A stretch of DNA of 64,000 nt from Spodoptera frugiperda (lineage: Eukaryota > Arthropoda > Insecta > Lepidoptera > Noctuidae): NCBI RefSeq assembly GCF_023101765.2, contig NC_064215.1:2418001-2482000 (forward strand), read 5' to 3'. The notes beneath the pieces were generated by a model. The model did no database searches and was not told where the DNA came from. It saw nothing but the letters and a program-made list of their open reading frames with translations. The translations under genes and the position numbers were made by a program. Positions 1-12,100 of the stretch are shown here, one piece after another. Position 1 is the first letter of the stretch, and each line of letters begins with the position of its first letter.

Positions 1-169
1 TAATTAAACGTTTTTATTAAAACTACTTCACTGCCAACTACTCCACACCAGACTGTTTGTGTTCCATGTTCAGTCTCCTCATAATTTTCTCCTAATAGAG
101 TACATCCACTTCCGAAGCATTTTGCATAACCTCGCCGTCCACCGACGTCGCCGTCGCCGACGAAGAGCT
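1..169 (-). other. Possible 3'-terminal exon
   Basis: Read on the minus strand, a pyrimidine-containing stretch ends in GCAG at 173-170 and is followed by a GC-richer stretch. Two frames stay open for some distance. One gives a short Ser/Thr/Ala-rich peptide that stops at about position 93; the other stays open to the window edge. An AATAAA signal lies at 18-13. This could be the last exon of a minus-strand gene or a spliced 3' UTR, possibly of the gene at 609-3182. No homology is recognised, so the call is weak. Confidence 0.2.
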
Positions 170-608
170 CTGCATGAAGAGAACATTCAATTAATACGTG
201 CTTCCCACTCGCACTCGTAATGCAAGCGAGATGCGCGTAGGCAACGTGTTGGCGTCAACGCATTGTGCAGACAGACATAAAGAATGAGCTTGTTAGTCAA
301 ATGTAAATGACGACAAAAGATTTAATTGTTATCATAATGTAAACTTTTGATTGAATTGAATTCATTATTAAAGCACTAAAGGAACCCAGATGGACCCCAA
401 ATGCCACTAATCGAACACAGCCTAGAGGCTACAGCCATTTATAACAACATAAAAAATTCAAACTTCGGCACAACGTAACGTGTACACTACAACGTTGTAT
501 GTAATCAGTAAAACACTATATTTGCCTAGCAATTTAGCTGAGTTAGCACCAACACGCTACAAGTTAAAATAATCACTCGAATGTACAGCTGAAATTGAAC
601 CTTGCCTC
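170..608. other. Downstream flank of the Cys-rich gene
   Basis: No gene is supported here. The only relevant signal is a weak ATTAAA on the minus strand at 326-321, which could serve the gene ending at 609. A GC-richer patch at about 170-260 contains CGCACTCG-type words but no open frame that I trust. Confidence 0.3.
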
Positions 609-3182
609 CTATACTAAAGAACATTGATTCGGGTATTGCGTATGAACAGAAACCATTTCTTTGGCTGACTTCCTGCAGCACGCGGGGATCATCTCGCACA
701 TTGGTAGGTGTACACAGGCAGGAATGGCGTCGCACGGTATGCAACTGTCGCACACTCGAGCCAGACACCGCTGGATCATTACGCATGGAGGCTCATGCCT
801 GCAAACCATCTTGCATTTTGACTGGCTCTGTGTAGCTACTTCTTCTCTAGCCGTCAGCACTATATAGTTTCTTGTACATATCGGAACCTCAACACACTTA
901 GGTCTATGTTGACACGCCTGGAACGCTTCGTTCTGGTTCTTCAGCTCCAGCACACATAGCGGCACTTTCTCACACATGGGCACGTGCACACAAGAGGTAT
1001 GTATCTTTGGATCATATGTTGCTGTACAACAAGTCCGCACGACTTCACACGGAGGATTATGGTTACAGATACTTTGTATAATCTTCTCTTTTCTAATTTT
1101 TGGTACTCTGAACTCGATTCCACTAGCTCTCAGTTTATCTTTGCTATGCGTAATCAGTTTATTAATGTCCGTGGGTGATTCTCTACAGTAGAAGCAGCTC
1201 TCCACATTATCATTCTGACCTTTCTCCATTTCTGTAGGAGATAACCAGTACTGGCAGCTCTCGTTAACCACTTTCAACTTTTGAATTTCATCGGATGATA
1301 TTCGGTACTTTCGAGAATTTTCATCAATGATTCCATTTACAGAGGTTTTATGATTTTGCAGTTCATAAAATGACGGTCTATATTGGCAACTGCCATCGGT
1401 GACTGAAACTGGTTTTACAATAGAAGAGTTTTGGTATTGGAACCCTTCATTCGACTTCCACTTGTTAGTTGACTGTATTCCTATAATAGGCGAGGAGTAT
1501 TGACAGCTACTATCATTATTCAGATAATATGGATTCCGCTGACTAGTTTGAACACGAAACTGAGTACTTGGTTGCTTCTGGAAATATGTACTGCGAGGTG
1601 AGGTGCAGAACTTGTACGTTTGGGGAGTATTTGTCGGCCACGTATCCATGGTCACTTCTTCTTTGGCAGGCGGTAGATTAAGGCAACCGTTTATTAAAAC
1701 ACAAGGAGGGTTATGGATACATAATATTTCCCCATTGTACTTTTGACTTAAAGACTCTGTGATGTCTGTGTGAGAAAGTTGGCACGGACGAGTTCCTTCG
1801 TTAGCTTCACCAGAATCTGCATTAGTATATGCCTTACATTCTCTAGGAGCACTGTCTTTAGTACTTGCTGGTTGTGGTTTCTTTTTCTCTGGGTAGCATT
1901 TGCAATACACTTTTTCGCCGGGTTTTATTTTGGGACGAGGAGGATCTTGGGTATTTTTAGGTTCAGATTTGCAAGGAATTTCGTTGGGGGGAGCTTGCAT
2001 TGACGCGGATCTTGAAAATGCCGTACTGCAATCGCACGCTCCTTTTTTATTTGCTCCAGTTTGTGAACTCTGAGATAAATCACCGGTACACAAACTTTTA
2101 TCACACGGCTTACAAACATTAGATGAACTTTCAGTACGACACTTGCATGGTCTTGACGCAGTATTAGATTGATTTTGACTTTGTTGTGAGTTTAATTTGG
2201 TAAAGAAGTACTCCCAAAAACCAGAACACGTGATTGGCAGCTCATTTTTTGGACAAGTAGTGTTAGTGCCCGCGTACGCACTGCCCGTGTTCGATCGATT
2301 CAGACAAGGATAAGTATATACTTCATAATTGCGATTGACTTTGGTGGAATATTGTTGTTCAGCATTTTTTTGTCGCTTAGGTCCTTCTGTTTCTCTATTG
2401 TACTCTTGTTTTACATCTGTGTTTATTTTCTGTCTATTTTTACTCGGTTTTTCCACTTGATTTTTATATGTTTCGCGTTGTACAAATCTATATTCATTAT
2501 CTTCCGAAGATGATGTGAAACACCACGCGTTGGATTTCTCGTTTCTAACAGTTTTGCGGCTCGCTAACGGTTTGTTAACAATTTTTGTTTGTTGAAACGG
2601 ACTTGACTCGGCATGAGCGTTCCCTTCAACGGCATAAACAGGTTGGACGGCATAGAGCTGCTGACTTCTATTAAATTTCCTTATTTTGTGTTCACCGTTG
2701 ACGTTAGTAGCTTGACAACCGGTATCAATGTTTACGTTTTCAGTTGGGTTTTCCCTTATAATTGACATTTGTTTAACATTATTACTTGACCGCCCGAACA
2801 TGCATGATAGGCAGGGTATCACTTTGCGTCGTGTGGACGCACGTTTCGATTTTATTGTTTCGACTTGATCTCCGCCGTCTAATGTCTTGCATGTTTTATT
2901 TTTGTATGTTTTACGTACTTTCACTCCTACTGTTCCTCCATTTTGGCTAAAGGTTTGTGTTTCCCATATTTCTCTGGAGCTGTTTTGGGTAACAGTGTAC
3001 GATGAGCTACATGTTGGTGTGTTGGTGTCTTTCTTTGATTTCGGGCGAAAGTTTTTCCAGTAAGTCTTTTGTTTCTTCCTTTGGTTAATTGTAGAATTAC
3101 TTCCATCGAAATCTGAGCTGTCCGAGTGTTCAGACAAATCAGAATCGTAGGTCATCAGAAAATCGCCGGGTAGGTTGTACAT
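609..3182 (-). CDS. Cys-rich 857-aa protein, CxHxPxCx5C repeats
   Basis: An intronless frame of 857 codons, by far the longest in the window. The start at 3182 has A at -3 and an in-frame TAA 18 nt upstream (3200-3198), so the frame is closed at its 5' side; a second Met at residue 10 is a poorer start. The stop is TAG at 611-609. The first ~350 residues are hydrophilic, with acidic/Ser then Lys/Arg/Asn/Gln-rich sequence. Residues ~350-470 are rich in Cys and Pro. A motif C-x-H-x-P-x-C-x5-C begins at residues 488, 706, 731, 757, 794 and 823. A variant at 811-823 has Ser and Cys where His and Pro usually sit and shares its last Cys with the 823 copy. No signal peptide or membrane segment is apparent. 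The regular Cys/His spacing suggests metal binding or disulphide knuckles, which is inference. I do not recognise the family; a reproductive or structural role would be a guess. Confidence 0.85.
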   Translation of the reverse strand: MYNLPGDFLMTYDSDLSEHSDSSDFDGSNSTINQRKKQKTYWKNFRPKSKKDTNTPTCSSSYTVTQNSSREIWETQTFSQNGGTVGVKVRKTYKNKTCKTLDGGDQVETIKSKRASTRRKVIPCLSCMFGRSSNNVKQMSIIRENPTENVNIDTGCQATNVNGEHKIRKFNRSQQLYAVQPVYAVEGNAHAESSPFQQTKIVNKPLASRKTVRNEKSNAWCFTSSSEDNEYRFVQRETYKNQVEKPSKNRQKINTDVKQEYNRETEGPKRQKNAEQQYSTKVNRNYEVYTYPCLNRSNTGSAYAGTNTTCPKNELPITCSGFWEYFFTKLNSQQSQNQSNTASRPCKCRTESSSNVCKPCDKSLCTGDLSQSSQTGANKKGACDCSTAFSRSASMQAPPNEIPCKSEPKNTQDPPRPKIKPGEKVYCKCYPEKKKPQPASTKDSAPRECKAYTNADSGEANEGTRPCQLSHTDITESLSQKYNGEILCIHNPPCVLINGCLNLPPAKEEVTMDTWPTNTPQTYKFCTSPRSTYFQKQPSTQFRVQTSQRNPYYLNNDSSCQYSSPIIGIQSTNKWKSNEGFQYQNSSIVKPVSVTDGSCQYRPSFYELQNHKTSVNGIIDENSRKYRISSDEIQKLKVVNESCQYWLSPTEMEKGQNDNVESCFYCRESPTDINKLITHSKDKLRASGIEFRVPKIRKEKIIQSICNHNPPCEVVRTCCTATYDPKIHTSCVHVPMCEKVPLCVLELKNQNEAFQACQHRPKCVEVPICTRNYIVLTAREEVATQSQSKCKMVCRHEPPCVMIQRCLARVCDSCIPCDAIPACVHLPMCEMIPACCRKSAKEMVSVHTQYPNQCSLV

Positions 3183-4420
3183 TTTGTATTTGTTTCTTTA
3201 TTACTGCTGCCACTGTCATTTCGAACTACTATCTACGACTATTAATACATAATTGTATTGTATGATATTGGTACATGATTTTTTTTATAATTTTTCTTTT
3301 TTGTAAAAAATAGCAAAATTTTGGCAATGTTGTAATTTTATTTTGAAGTTGTCATTTTTGTTTTTCTGTGATGTTCTGTCATAATGGTAGTATGAACTCA
3401 TTGGTTTGTGAGACAACTAAAGTTTTGTAGTAAAAGAGGTTTAATATCATAGCTGAATCTACTTAAGAAAACTTAACCTGCACAACATTTATGTAAGATC
3501 GATTTAAACCCCAAAACTGTTCTTCTTCATACTCAAACAGATTTAATCACAGCAACATTTAACCCACGAATGAACAGAAAAAATTCTAACATTGTTTCTA
3601 TTAAAACGGTATTTTTTGTCCAGTATAGAAATAAAAGACCGGTACATTGGGGTTAAAACAAAGAGTTGAATGTTGTACGGTATTAAATGGCGTATTAAAG
3701 GAGGTGATACGTCATAGTTCATAGTTACGTTGCACGAATGAAACGAACTTTTGTAAACATTGACGGTGTAGTCTTGATACTTGGTTGAATAAATTATTTC
3801 GTTTTCGTTATGTACCCTAGACGTTACTATGAACTATCAAATGATGTGAATTGTTTTTTTAGATTTCTTCGCAGGAAATTAAAGAAAAATCCTACGGCAA
3901 AGAAAAATCTCGACATTTTCTTAAAAATAAATGTTTTCATTTCATTTTGCACCTGTATTTTAAAACCATTTCCTCTGTTTATATAATATTTTTCTCCTTT
4001 CACTAAATATTTTGATTCAGAAATCCATAGACCATTATAAAACAAATCCCATAATCCATTGACAACCACCCATTCTTTAAACACAACATTCTTCAAAACA
4101 ACACGTTTCTCACAATTCCCGTCTTACCTAACGACCAAGATTACACAATCGGACTATAAGTGACGTCACACTATAAAATAAAGGAATAGAAATAAAAAAA
4201 TCAAGTCGGTTTGAATGCCGAAGCACGGCCGGGTCGTAGGTACCCGTAATGAATCGAAAGGGTTAACTTAAACTGGGGTGCGGCCCTGCGTAATCATAGG
4301 TGATCTAGCAACTGCTGCCTCTATTGTTTAATGGCGACTGCAACCGGTCGCGGGGATTAAATTTGAATAAAATTGTCCGCTTGATGCGTCGTTGAGGCCC
4401 TTTTTATTACGGATGAAATT
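3183..4420. other. Upstream region of the Cys-rich gene
   Basis: This should hold the promoter of the minus-strand gene that starts at 3182. No clear TATA box or initiator could be fixed. A GC-richer patch at about 4205-4400 stands out from the AT-rich surroundings and could be a transcription start region or an untranslated exon. An 89-codon minus-strand frame at 3827-4096 is Lys/Phe/Asn-rich and has no coding signature. Confidence 0.25.
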
Positions 4421-5320
4421 GTGAGATGGGTTGCTTAAATTGTGCTTTTAATGTTTGGTAGTAAGTGTGTTTTAACTATTGTTTTAGGAATAGGAAAGTA
4501 AGAGTTTTTAGTCTACAATTTAGTATTCAATAGAGTACATTTACTTTATATCTGTAGATAGTTATCATACTATTTTAGGAAGTAGATGGATGTAATAACA
4601 ATCGTCACACAACGATTGCACAAAGAAGTTGCACTATGTATCAACTTTTATTTTCTCTATTAACGACTAAATTAATAATCTAGTTTGGCGCTGTACTTGA
4701 GACTTTGGGACTGTATGAGATGAAAAACAATTACTTGTGAAATAATATTGCTGTAGGTTTCCTGCTCAACATACATAGATTGTATTGAAATATTATAAAT
4801 TAATTTTATCAAATAGAGTTATACAAATTGGTAAATTTTACTAATTGAATTGGGTCCAAGATAACTAAATTTGGCTATTTCCTTTTATATTTTTTTAAAG
4901 TTTTGCCCCCTCTATACCGCGTTAGGTTAGGTTAGTAGGTACCTAAAATCATATAATAAGGTAAAACCATGTATCTACTAGGATAAAGTAATTTAGTCAT
5001 TAGATACTTAATTAACGAATCCGAGCCAATTAAGCATGTTGTTGGAGATAATGATTTTAAAGTTTTGCAGCATATCTGTTTTCTATATTTTCTGTTCACA
5101 TAATTATGTAGATAATATGTATAGGTAAATGTAATATGTAGGTAAAGTTTTATACTAACTTTGGCATTCATAATATAATAACGATTTTCTTAAAAGGGTT
5201 TTTTTACCACCTCCATTTATTTTGTCCAGATATATCCCTAAAACCTATAAAATAAAATATACTATACTCAAAACCGCATCAAAATCAGTTCACCTAAAAC
5301 GGTGTATTCTATGTAGACTA
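4421..5320. other. AT-rich intergenic, TTAGG-like triplet
   Basis: No gene seen. GTTAGGTTAGGTTAG at 4921-4935 resembles the insect telomere unit but is only about three units long. At 5200-5310 there is a stretch containing ATCAAAATCAGTTCA that recurs in related form near 54120-54150, so it is probably a dispersed repeat. Confidence 0.4.
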
Positions 5321-5443
5321 ACCGCCGCACTTAGAGTCATTTAATGAATACTTAACACAGTCCTTAGCAATTGTTTTTGGAACAAAATCGTTACTAAGGA
5401 ATAGTTTAAGTACGAGTAATCATTAAATGTCTCTGAGTCATCA
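5321..5443. mobile_element. Near-palindromic MITE, copy 1
   Basis: About 120 bp that begins ACCGCCGCACTTAGAGTCAT and ends in ATTAAATGTCTCTGAGTCAT. The two halves are imperfect reverse complements of each other, meeting near AACAAAATCGTTACTAAGG. Further copies lie at 26596-26981 (split by a SINE) and 48651-48766. Short length, palindromic form and no coding capacity fit a non-autonomous DNA element. The superfamily is not certain; TTA-like flanks on copy 3 would suit PIF/Harbinger. Confidence 0.7.
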
Positions 5444-6571
5444 GTTTGTTTCAAAATATTCAAAGCATAACCCACTACTAGTTACAACATCATAACTAAC
5501 CCTTCCCAACGCATTTTAACTTAAAAAACAAGATACATACATACATATGTTAAGAGTTAACTTTTTAAAACAAATATTTTTCAAAACACATTTTGTGTTA
5601 CTGAGAAAAAGTATCAATACCATAAACAAAACATGGTTACCATAGACTGTATAGAAAAAAATTGTTTGTGTCTTTTGAGCTCCCACGCAAAGAACATGCG
5701 TTGTACTGCCTAATATGTGTTTGGCCCTTTTAACTTATGAGAAGATTTTGTAATTAGAACTCTATGTGTGTTGGAATAAGAGTTACTGCGGTTTCACTCT
5801 TGTGGATTAGGTATATATAGATTTTGGGACTAATTAAAGTAGCTTAAATTACTCTTTAGTACATCAGCTACAAGCCTGTAAAAGTCCCGTCAAAATCGGT
5901 CCAGCCATTTTCGAGATTATCGAAAATAAACATACAGACAAAAAATATACAAAATATTACGGTATGGTATATTCAAATGCAAATAGTAAAATGTTTAGTA
6001 ATTTATTTCAATATTACAAAGAGACACTCCAATTTTATTTATTAGTCTAAAATATATATTTGCATCACACCCACAATCGAGAAGAAAATTATTTTATTGT
6101 ATAAAGTTAAAAAAAAAACTTAAAAATAGAAAAAAGCATTTGTATAAAGTTTGAAATATATTTAAAAATAGAAAAACATTTTATAATGGCTAACTCTAGT
6201 AGTCTTCGAAAAAACATCTTAATTCGTTTTATAACATTAAAATGTTGTTGACATCATAGGAAACATTATATAATAATAACACCTAATATTAATATGGCCG
6301 TGTTATAATTTGTAAGACGTTTAATATATTCATAGGCTATTAGTAAGGACACACCTCCCATGTAAAGCTGTCATAATAACCTCATCGATGCCAAATATAA
6401 CCATGAACAGCCATTTAGAAAAAAAAAAACTAAATAAATCAACTTTCAAAATGGTGTAGAAAGAAAACTTTAAATTTTAATGGGAATAGTTTAAAATTAG
6501 CTCTTTCTTGTGTTTTTCCACTGTGATTGATGTAATTAGTAATGAAATTAGATGTATTTATTAAGTTTATA
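5444..6571. other. AT-rich stretch without genes
   Basis: Nothing coding was seen. Around 5880-5950 there is a sequence with GTCAAAATCGGTCCAGCCAT, a phrase common in lepidopteran dispersed repeats, but its ends cannot be fixed. Confidence 0.4.
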
Positions 6572-6711
6572 ATCATCATCATCATCAGCCGAAAGACGTC
6601 CACTGTTGAACAAACGCCTTCCTCTTAGTCCTCCACGTAGAACGACAAGCCGCCACCTGCATCCACTGCCTCCCCGTGACTCTAACGATGTCGTCAGTCT
6701 ACCTAGTAGTA
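6572..6711 (-). pseudogene. RTE-type LINE 3' end (truncated)
   Basis: The minus strand encodes the last ~40 residues of an RTE-clade endonuclease/reverse transcriptase. They include WMQVAACRSTW and AFVQQWTSFG before the TGA at 6587-6585, followed by a (GAT)n tail at 6584-6572. A TAG near the left end of the frame replaces an expected Trp codon. It is 5'-truncated and dead. The C-terminal WMQVA...VQQWTS pattern is the basis of the identification, from known lepidopteran RTE proteins. Confidence 0.8.
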
Positions 6712-8925
6712 CCTAAGTTTACAAATAAGTAACTAAAAGACAAAGGGTATTTGAAAAATACGCATTTCAAAACTTTTCTAGCAATAATGTATATATTATA
6801 ATAATAAAAAAAAACGTACCTATACAAAAAAATACCCCAACGATGACGTTTAGATGCTGATTCCGAATTTCAAAAAGCGAATGGAACGTCAATCGCGAAT
6901 TTAATTTGATTGGTCGAATCCCCACGGGTATAGCCGAGGATCCCCGAAACGGGGGAAATCATGGAAAATAAAAATTTTATTGCATCATACGTGTGTATCC
7001 ATTTTACGTTGACCTCTGGCGCCCTAAGCGGTATGCGTGATTTAGGGTTGTAAGTAGGGTGGTTTTTGGGGATGGGATATGTGGGGTAACCAATCGTGAG
7101 TCGATGTTGGGATTGATTGGCAAAGGGCGATTTGGCAGAGCTTCCCAGTCGTGGGGGTGCACAGTGATGTTGCTCACCACATGTGGGTGGGACCGAAAGT
7201 TGTGTAGGTAAACATTTTTATTGCATGTTAACTTGTTTGATTGTTTGATACCAGTACGCAAAAAAATGTTTGTGCAAATATTTTTTCGAATTTTTGTTTT
7301 AAATGAGTTTTAAACTTTTTGTGTTGTGCACGTGTATGTTAGTATTTTAAATTATAATAATAATATCATGGAATTTCGGAATATTATAATTATCATAACA
7401 TGCGAATTATTTAAAACCAAAATATTAATAATTTGGTACCTAATAGACATATTTTTTGAAAAATATTTCAACTTCTGTTGCATAAAATAACACTTAGGTA
7501 TCATATAAAAAATGCTATGAGATGTATTCGTTACGAATTTAATATTAAATAGGCATCTTTTACAAATATTATTTTAAATATTTTTAAAACATTTAAAAAT
7601 AATCGATTAGTAACAATTTAAAATCATTTTATGATCTGGTTCACCATGATTTTGGAAATAGATAATTTAACCTTGAATATCAAATTCTCAAAAATATGTT
7701 TTTATGAAAAGATAAAAATGTACCTGCTTTACCATATAGGACCTATTAATTTTAAAGTTGAATTTTGAATTTTAGATTTTGTATCCAATATTGAAATTAT
7801 TGTATTGTAATAAAATTGTATAAATGTACACATAATACAAATTTAAATCAAAAGTAAAATAGAAAATAAAAGAAAAAAAAAGTAATTTTAACCCTAAAAC
7901 AGCCGATGAATTGAAACCGAGTCGTTGAGTCGTTAAATTTTTAACGATTAATGTAAGTAATGATTTCATGGCAATAAAATAAAGTTCTTGACAAACGCCA
8001 TTGGGTTCTTAGGCCCATGACGCTACCGTTACACCATAAAACCTTATTTGACCATAAAATAGTATAAAGTAAACTTTCTATGGGATTTGGATATTTTCTA
8101 TACACATTACACACCTGTTGGTGTTAAATTTTATCGATTGGAAAGTGCTGTTTGGTGTTAATGACGGCTTTTTATTAATTAAAAGCATAATATGTGTTTT
8201 TAAATTTAAAGTTTAAAATTTTTATTATAAATTGAAACTTTTTAATACTATATGGTTTAAAATTTCAAGTTGTAGTCAAGTTTAAAATATGATAGACATT
8301 TAAACATTTTACTTTATTAAAAAATACTCAACATATTCTTCACAAATAATATTGCTCCAGATAGAAATAATACTCTCTCTCTCTGAAGAAGACTTTTCGG
8401 GACCAACTTAATCTAAATTACAATTTAGTATAATCCGCCCAGTAAGAACTCCTTACATTCTCATGGGACCCAAATATAGTGGCGAGCTTCGAAAATTTAA
8501 ATATTTTCAGTTCAACCATCTTAAAAAATACCAAACACACAAACACAATTAGATTTATTGTAATAAACGCTACCTGAATTCAAAATTTTATCTAAACCCA
8601 AAAATTTGCATAACCCTTCTTTAAAATAAGTAGAAAGCTCTGCGACATTCCAAGAATGAAAAATAAAATTTAAAATTCAAATTTCAAAATGTGGGTACTT
8701 GGAAATTTGCATAAACATACGAGTAATCAATTGACGTTCGATTTCTGTATTGTGTTACAATTCTCACGGCTGTGGTGCTGGCCTGACGTATGTCGACTGT
8801 GTGAAGAATATTCAAATTTAATAATTTATTTAATGTACGGTAAGGGTAGGTCCTTGATATCATTGCTGATTTGAATATCTTTTGTTGATATTTTGCTACT
8901 GAGAAGCTGTTGAAGGATTTGCAAG
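6712..8925. other. AT-rich stretch without genes
   Basis: No supported gene. A small hairpin TCCCCG-AAA-CGGGGG lies near 6946-6961 beside the words CCCACGGGTATAGCC. A GC-richer patch at 7010-7200 is open on the minus strand for 85 codons, but its composition is Pro/His/Arg/Asn-rich and not protein-like. Confidence 0.4.
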
Positions 8926-9172
8926 CTGAAGTGGCAGTGTGTCGGTCACATTTGTCGCAGAACCTATGATCGTTGGGGTAAACGTGTTTTAGAGTGGAGA
9001 CTGCGATTAGGCAACCGTAGTGTAGGGCGCCCTTCAGCTAGGTGGAGTAAAGATATCCGCAAGGTGGCTGGTGGTGGTTGGATGCGTAGAGCTGAAGATC
9101 GAGCTCAGTGGCGTGCCATTGGAGAAGCCTATGTCCAGCAGTGGACGAAGATAGTTTGATGATGATGATGAA
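8926..9172 (+). pseudogene. RTE-type LINE 3' end, 77-codon remnant
   Basis: A clean plus-strand frame encodes the C-terminal tail of an RTE-type endonuclease/reverse transcriptase. It reads from LKWQCVGHICRRTYDRWGK through SVGRPSARWSKDIRKVAGG to GEAYVQQWTKIV and the TGA at 9157-9159. The stop runs into a TGATGATGATGA tail, the typical 3' end of these elements. No frameshift or early stop falls in the retained part, so this insertion is probably younger than the other RTE tails here. The endonuclease and polymerase domains are absent. Confidence 0.88.
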
Positions 9173-12100
9173 GCTGTTGAATGTTTTCTTGAGACATACA
9201 CAACATGCTTGTAATATGATTTTATTAGTCGGTGCATTTAAGCGTACCTAAAGTGTTCTGAATAACGACTCAAACACCAATAAATGCAGCCCAGAAATAA
9301 CCCGAAGATCAGATTTCAAGACACAATGAGTTTTGTATTGTGTCTCATATAAACCAGCATACAAGAGGTGGTCAGTAACTAACACAATATAAAATTAAAT
9401 ACAAAATCAAAACCGACAACCTACTCATACAAGAAATTCAATCAAAAAATTCCAGAGCTCAGCTTATACAAATCATTTTGTAACATTTTAAAACCCACAC
9501 AAACGTTTTGTTTAACAAAATTTTATTATTTATAGCCGTGTTAAAATGAATGCGGTATTTTTACTACCTCTACAATAATTAATAAATCATTTTAGGCCAT
9601 TCCAAAAGGCATTGCCCTAGTCATTGGTGAAAAAACTCTTAATTCTAGTTGTCTTACAAGTTTGCGGTTGGTTATAGATTGTACCGTTATAACTGACAAT
9701 AATTATTGGCTAACTCTAATTGGATAATATTTGGAATGTTTTAGCCTAGGTCATCAACACATTCCACCTCGGTTTTGTTTTTTTTTTTCTATCTATTCAA
9801 AGTTGTTTTGATTTTTGAAATCGATAGAGTGGCTTAACTAAGGATATTATTTATGAGACATTCATGCACGTCTGAAATGAATGAAATACTTTAAAAAGTT
9901 TAAAATTTTACTCCAAAATGTAAAAAAAGAAACCTAGTTAATATAAATAGAATATCTACTATGTCTAGACCGATTAAGCTGATACGTCAATGTTTTAAAA
10001 AGTTGCTTGGATTGTTAATTTTTGAGGTCGATCGCCATGTTTCATAACACTTTGGACGAAGTCAACCGAAAAAATTAAAAAATCAATCAATCGATATTTC
10101 TAACCAAAAAAAAAGTTTCAAACAAGCCCTACAAGCAACGGTAACCAATAACAATAAATTGTTTCTAAAAAACATAATGGCGGCTCGTTTAAACAAATTA
10201 AATGTTTTAAACATCAGGCGCATACACGTGTGATAGTTTATAGTAAATCTTATTACATAACCTTAGGACAGGTAATATTGAAAGCGATTATAGAAAAACC
10301 TTCCTTATATCCCATGTCTTAAGTCCCATAATGAGATATAGGGGAAATTAGCCCATGATAATAGGTATTCGTCAAAACTTGGGCTATGCAGAAATATCTT
10401 GCTACCACGCCCTACGGAGATTAGCGCAACCAACCAAACATAATCTTTCTTCAGCTTTAATATATTGATTTAAATTGTATCAGACTCGTAAGAAAATTGA
10501 TTCTAAAAAGTTAAACGCAATCAATGCATTTCCTATATAATTTGGGTTTAGGAAAGACAGGAAATTCTTGATTTTCAATTAAAATTAAATAGTTGGAACC
10601 GCTTCGTTCTTATTCATATTTCTCATTTAAAATACACGCTCTTATTCATTACTTTTTATGGATACCATGGAAAACATTAACAGGCACTATATTCAGTATT
10701 TAACAGTTCGTTTAAACTCGCTATATATGTAGTTAACCCGTTCGCAGCTAGACAGGTCCGAACGACCAATAATTTTAATCTCAATGTTCACTAAATTTGA
10801 AAAAGTTGATGGCCAGAGAAACTAGTGAGAACCGGTCCGAACCGGTTATTCGGTATTGTAATAGCTTATACTTTTATAAGGCAGAGTAATAGATGGTAAT
10901 CAGGCCTGTCTTAGCGTTTTTACTGGGATTTAATGAAGCTTGTTACAATTTTACTAAAACGCTTGTTATTGGTCAAGTAATTTTATATTTACATAATTTT
11001 ATGGGTACATGTGTTCGTTACACTAAAGTTTTTTTATTAGAAAAATAATAAGCTTGTATTTCTAAATGGATTCAATGATTTATCGATAAATAATAAAATT
11101 AGTTGTAGAATTTATCACCCGGTTCTCGATTAATATTAAATTCATTTTTACAAATGTCCATTAGGTAGTTGAGCATAAATTTTGCAAATATAATATTTTA
11201 AAAAATTCATTCATTCGTTGTAAATTATGTTGAGGCGTGAACAAATAATTGTTTTTAACTTTTTAAATAACACGTACTCATCTTGCAAAAGATGTAAAAA
11301 AAAATAAAGACAAGTATCAGTAGCATATTAATTTACGCCTTACTTGTAATAAATTAGTCGCATATTGAATTATAAACTACTCATCATATATATATATTTT
11401 TTTTAAATAACCTCTAAGTAATTATTCCAACGGTCGCGAACATTTATACCGTTGCAGATGTATTAAAATTAAACAATATAACAATGTGGAGTTGCTTATA
11501 TGCAAATTGGAATATTGCAATACAATACACACTCTAAATATAATGACATACTAATAAAAATCAAGAAAAAAAGAGCAGATGCATTCGGAACTACAAAAAA
11601 AAAGAAACAAAAAATTAGGCAACACTCCTTTTCTTTTAAAACATTTTTTTTTTTAGAATGACAATTATATTTTTTTCTGTTTTAAGAGAAAAAAATTAAC
11701 CCTACGCTGGTGCTGTTTTTTTCTTACACGTTGAAAGTATTTGGAAAAAATCGTCGGGTCATATTAACAAACGCGTATGCAAATAAGGTCCGGAGAATTC
11801 GTGCACGAAATATGGTATTAAAAACAACTGCGTTAGAAGGGTTAAAATAAAACTTTGGGGTCCAAATGGATGCGGTATGCGCAATAGATTTTTTGCATTT
11901 TTAGATAAAAAATGTACTCGTTCCAACGACGTAATAATAGTAGTTGCATTATATGGTTCTTTACTAATTAAAATGGTTTTTGCTTCATAGTGCTTAAAAC
12001 CTATAGAAAATATGTATTTCGATTTCTATTAAAACATACGTGAGGCATACTAAATTATATCATATTTTTCGGCTTACTCCTGTCATTATTGGACGAGGAA

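Noticed and set aside
3827..4096. 89-codon minus-strand frame upstream of the Cys-rich gene
   Set aside because: Lys/Phe/Asn-rich from AT bias, no domain, no clear splice sites.
4921..4935. TTAGG telomere-like repeat
   Set aside because: Only about three units; interstitial words like this are common by chance in AT-rich insect DNA.
9034..9237. 67-codon minus-strand frame with poly-Ser
   Set aside because: Antisense of the RTE LINE tail and its TGATGATGA repeat.
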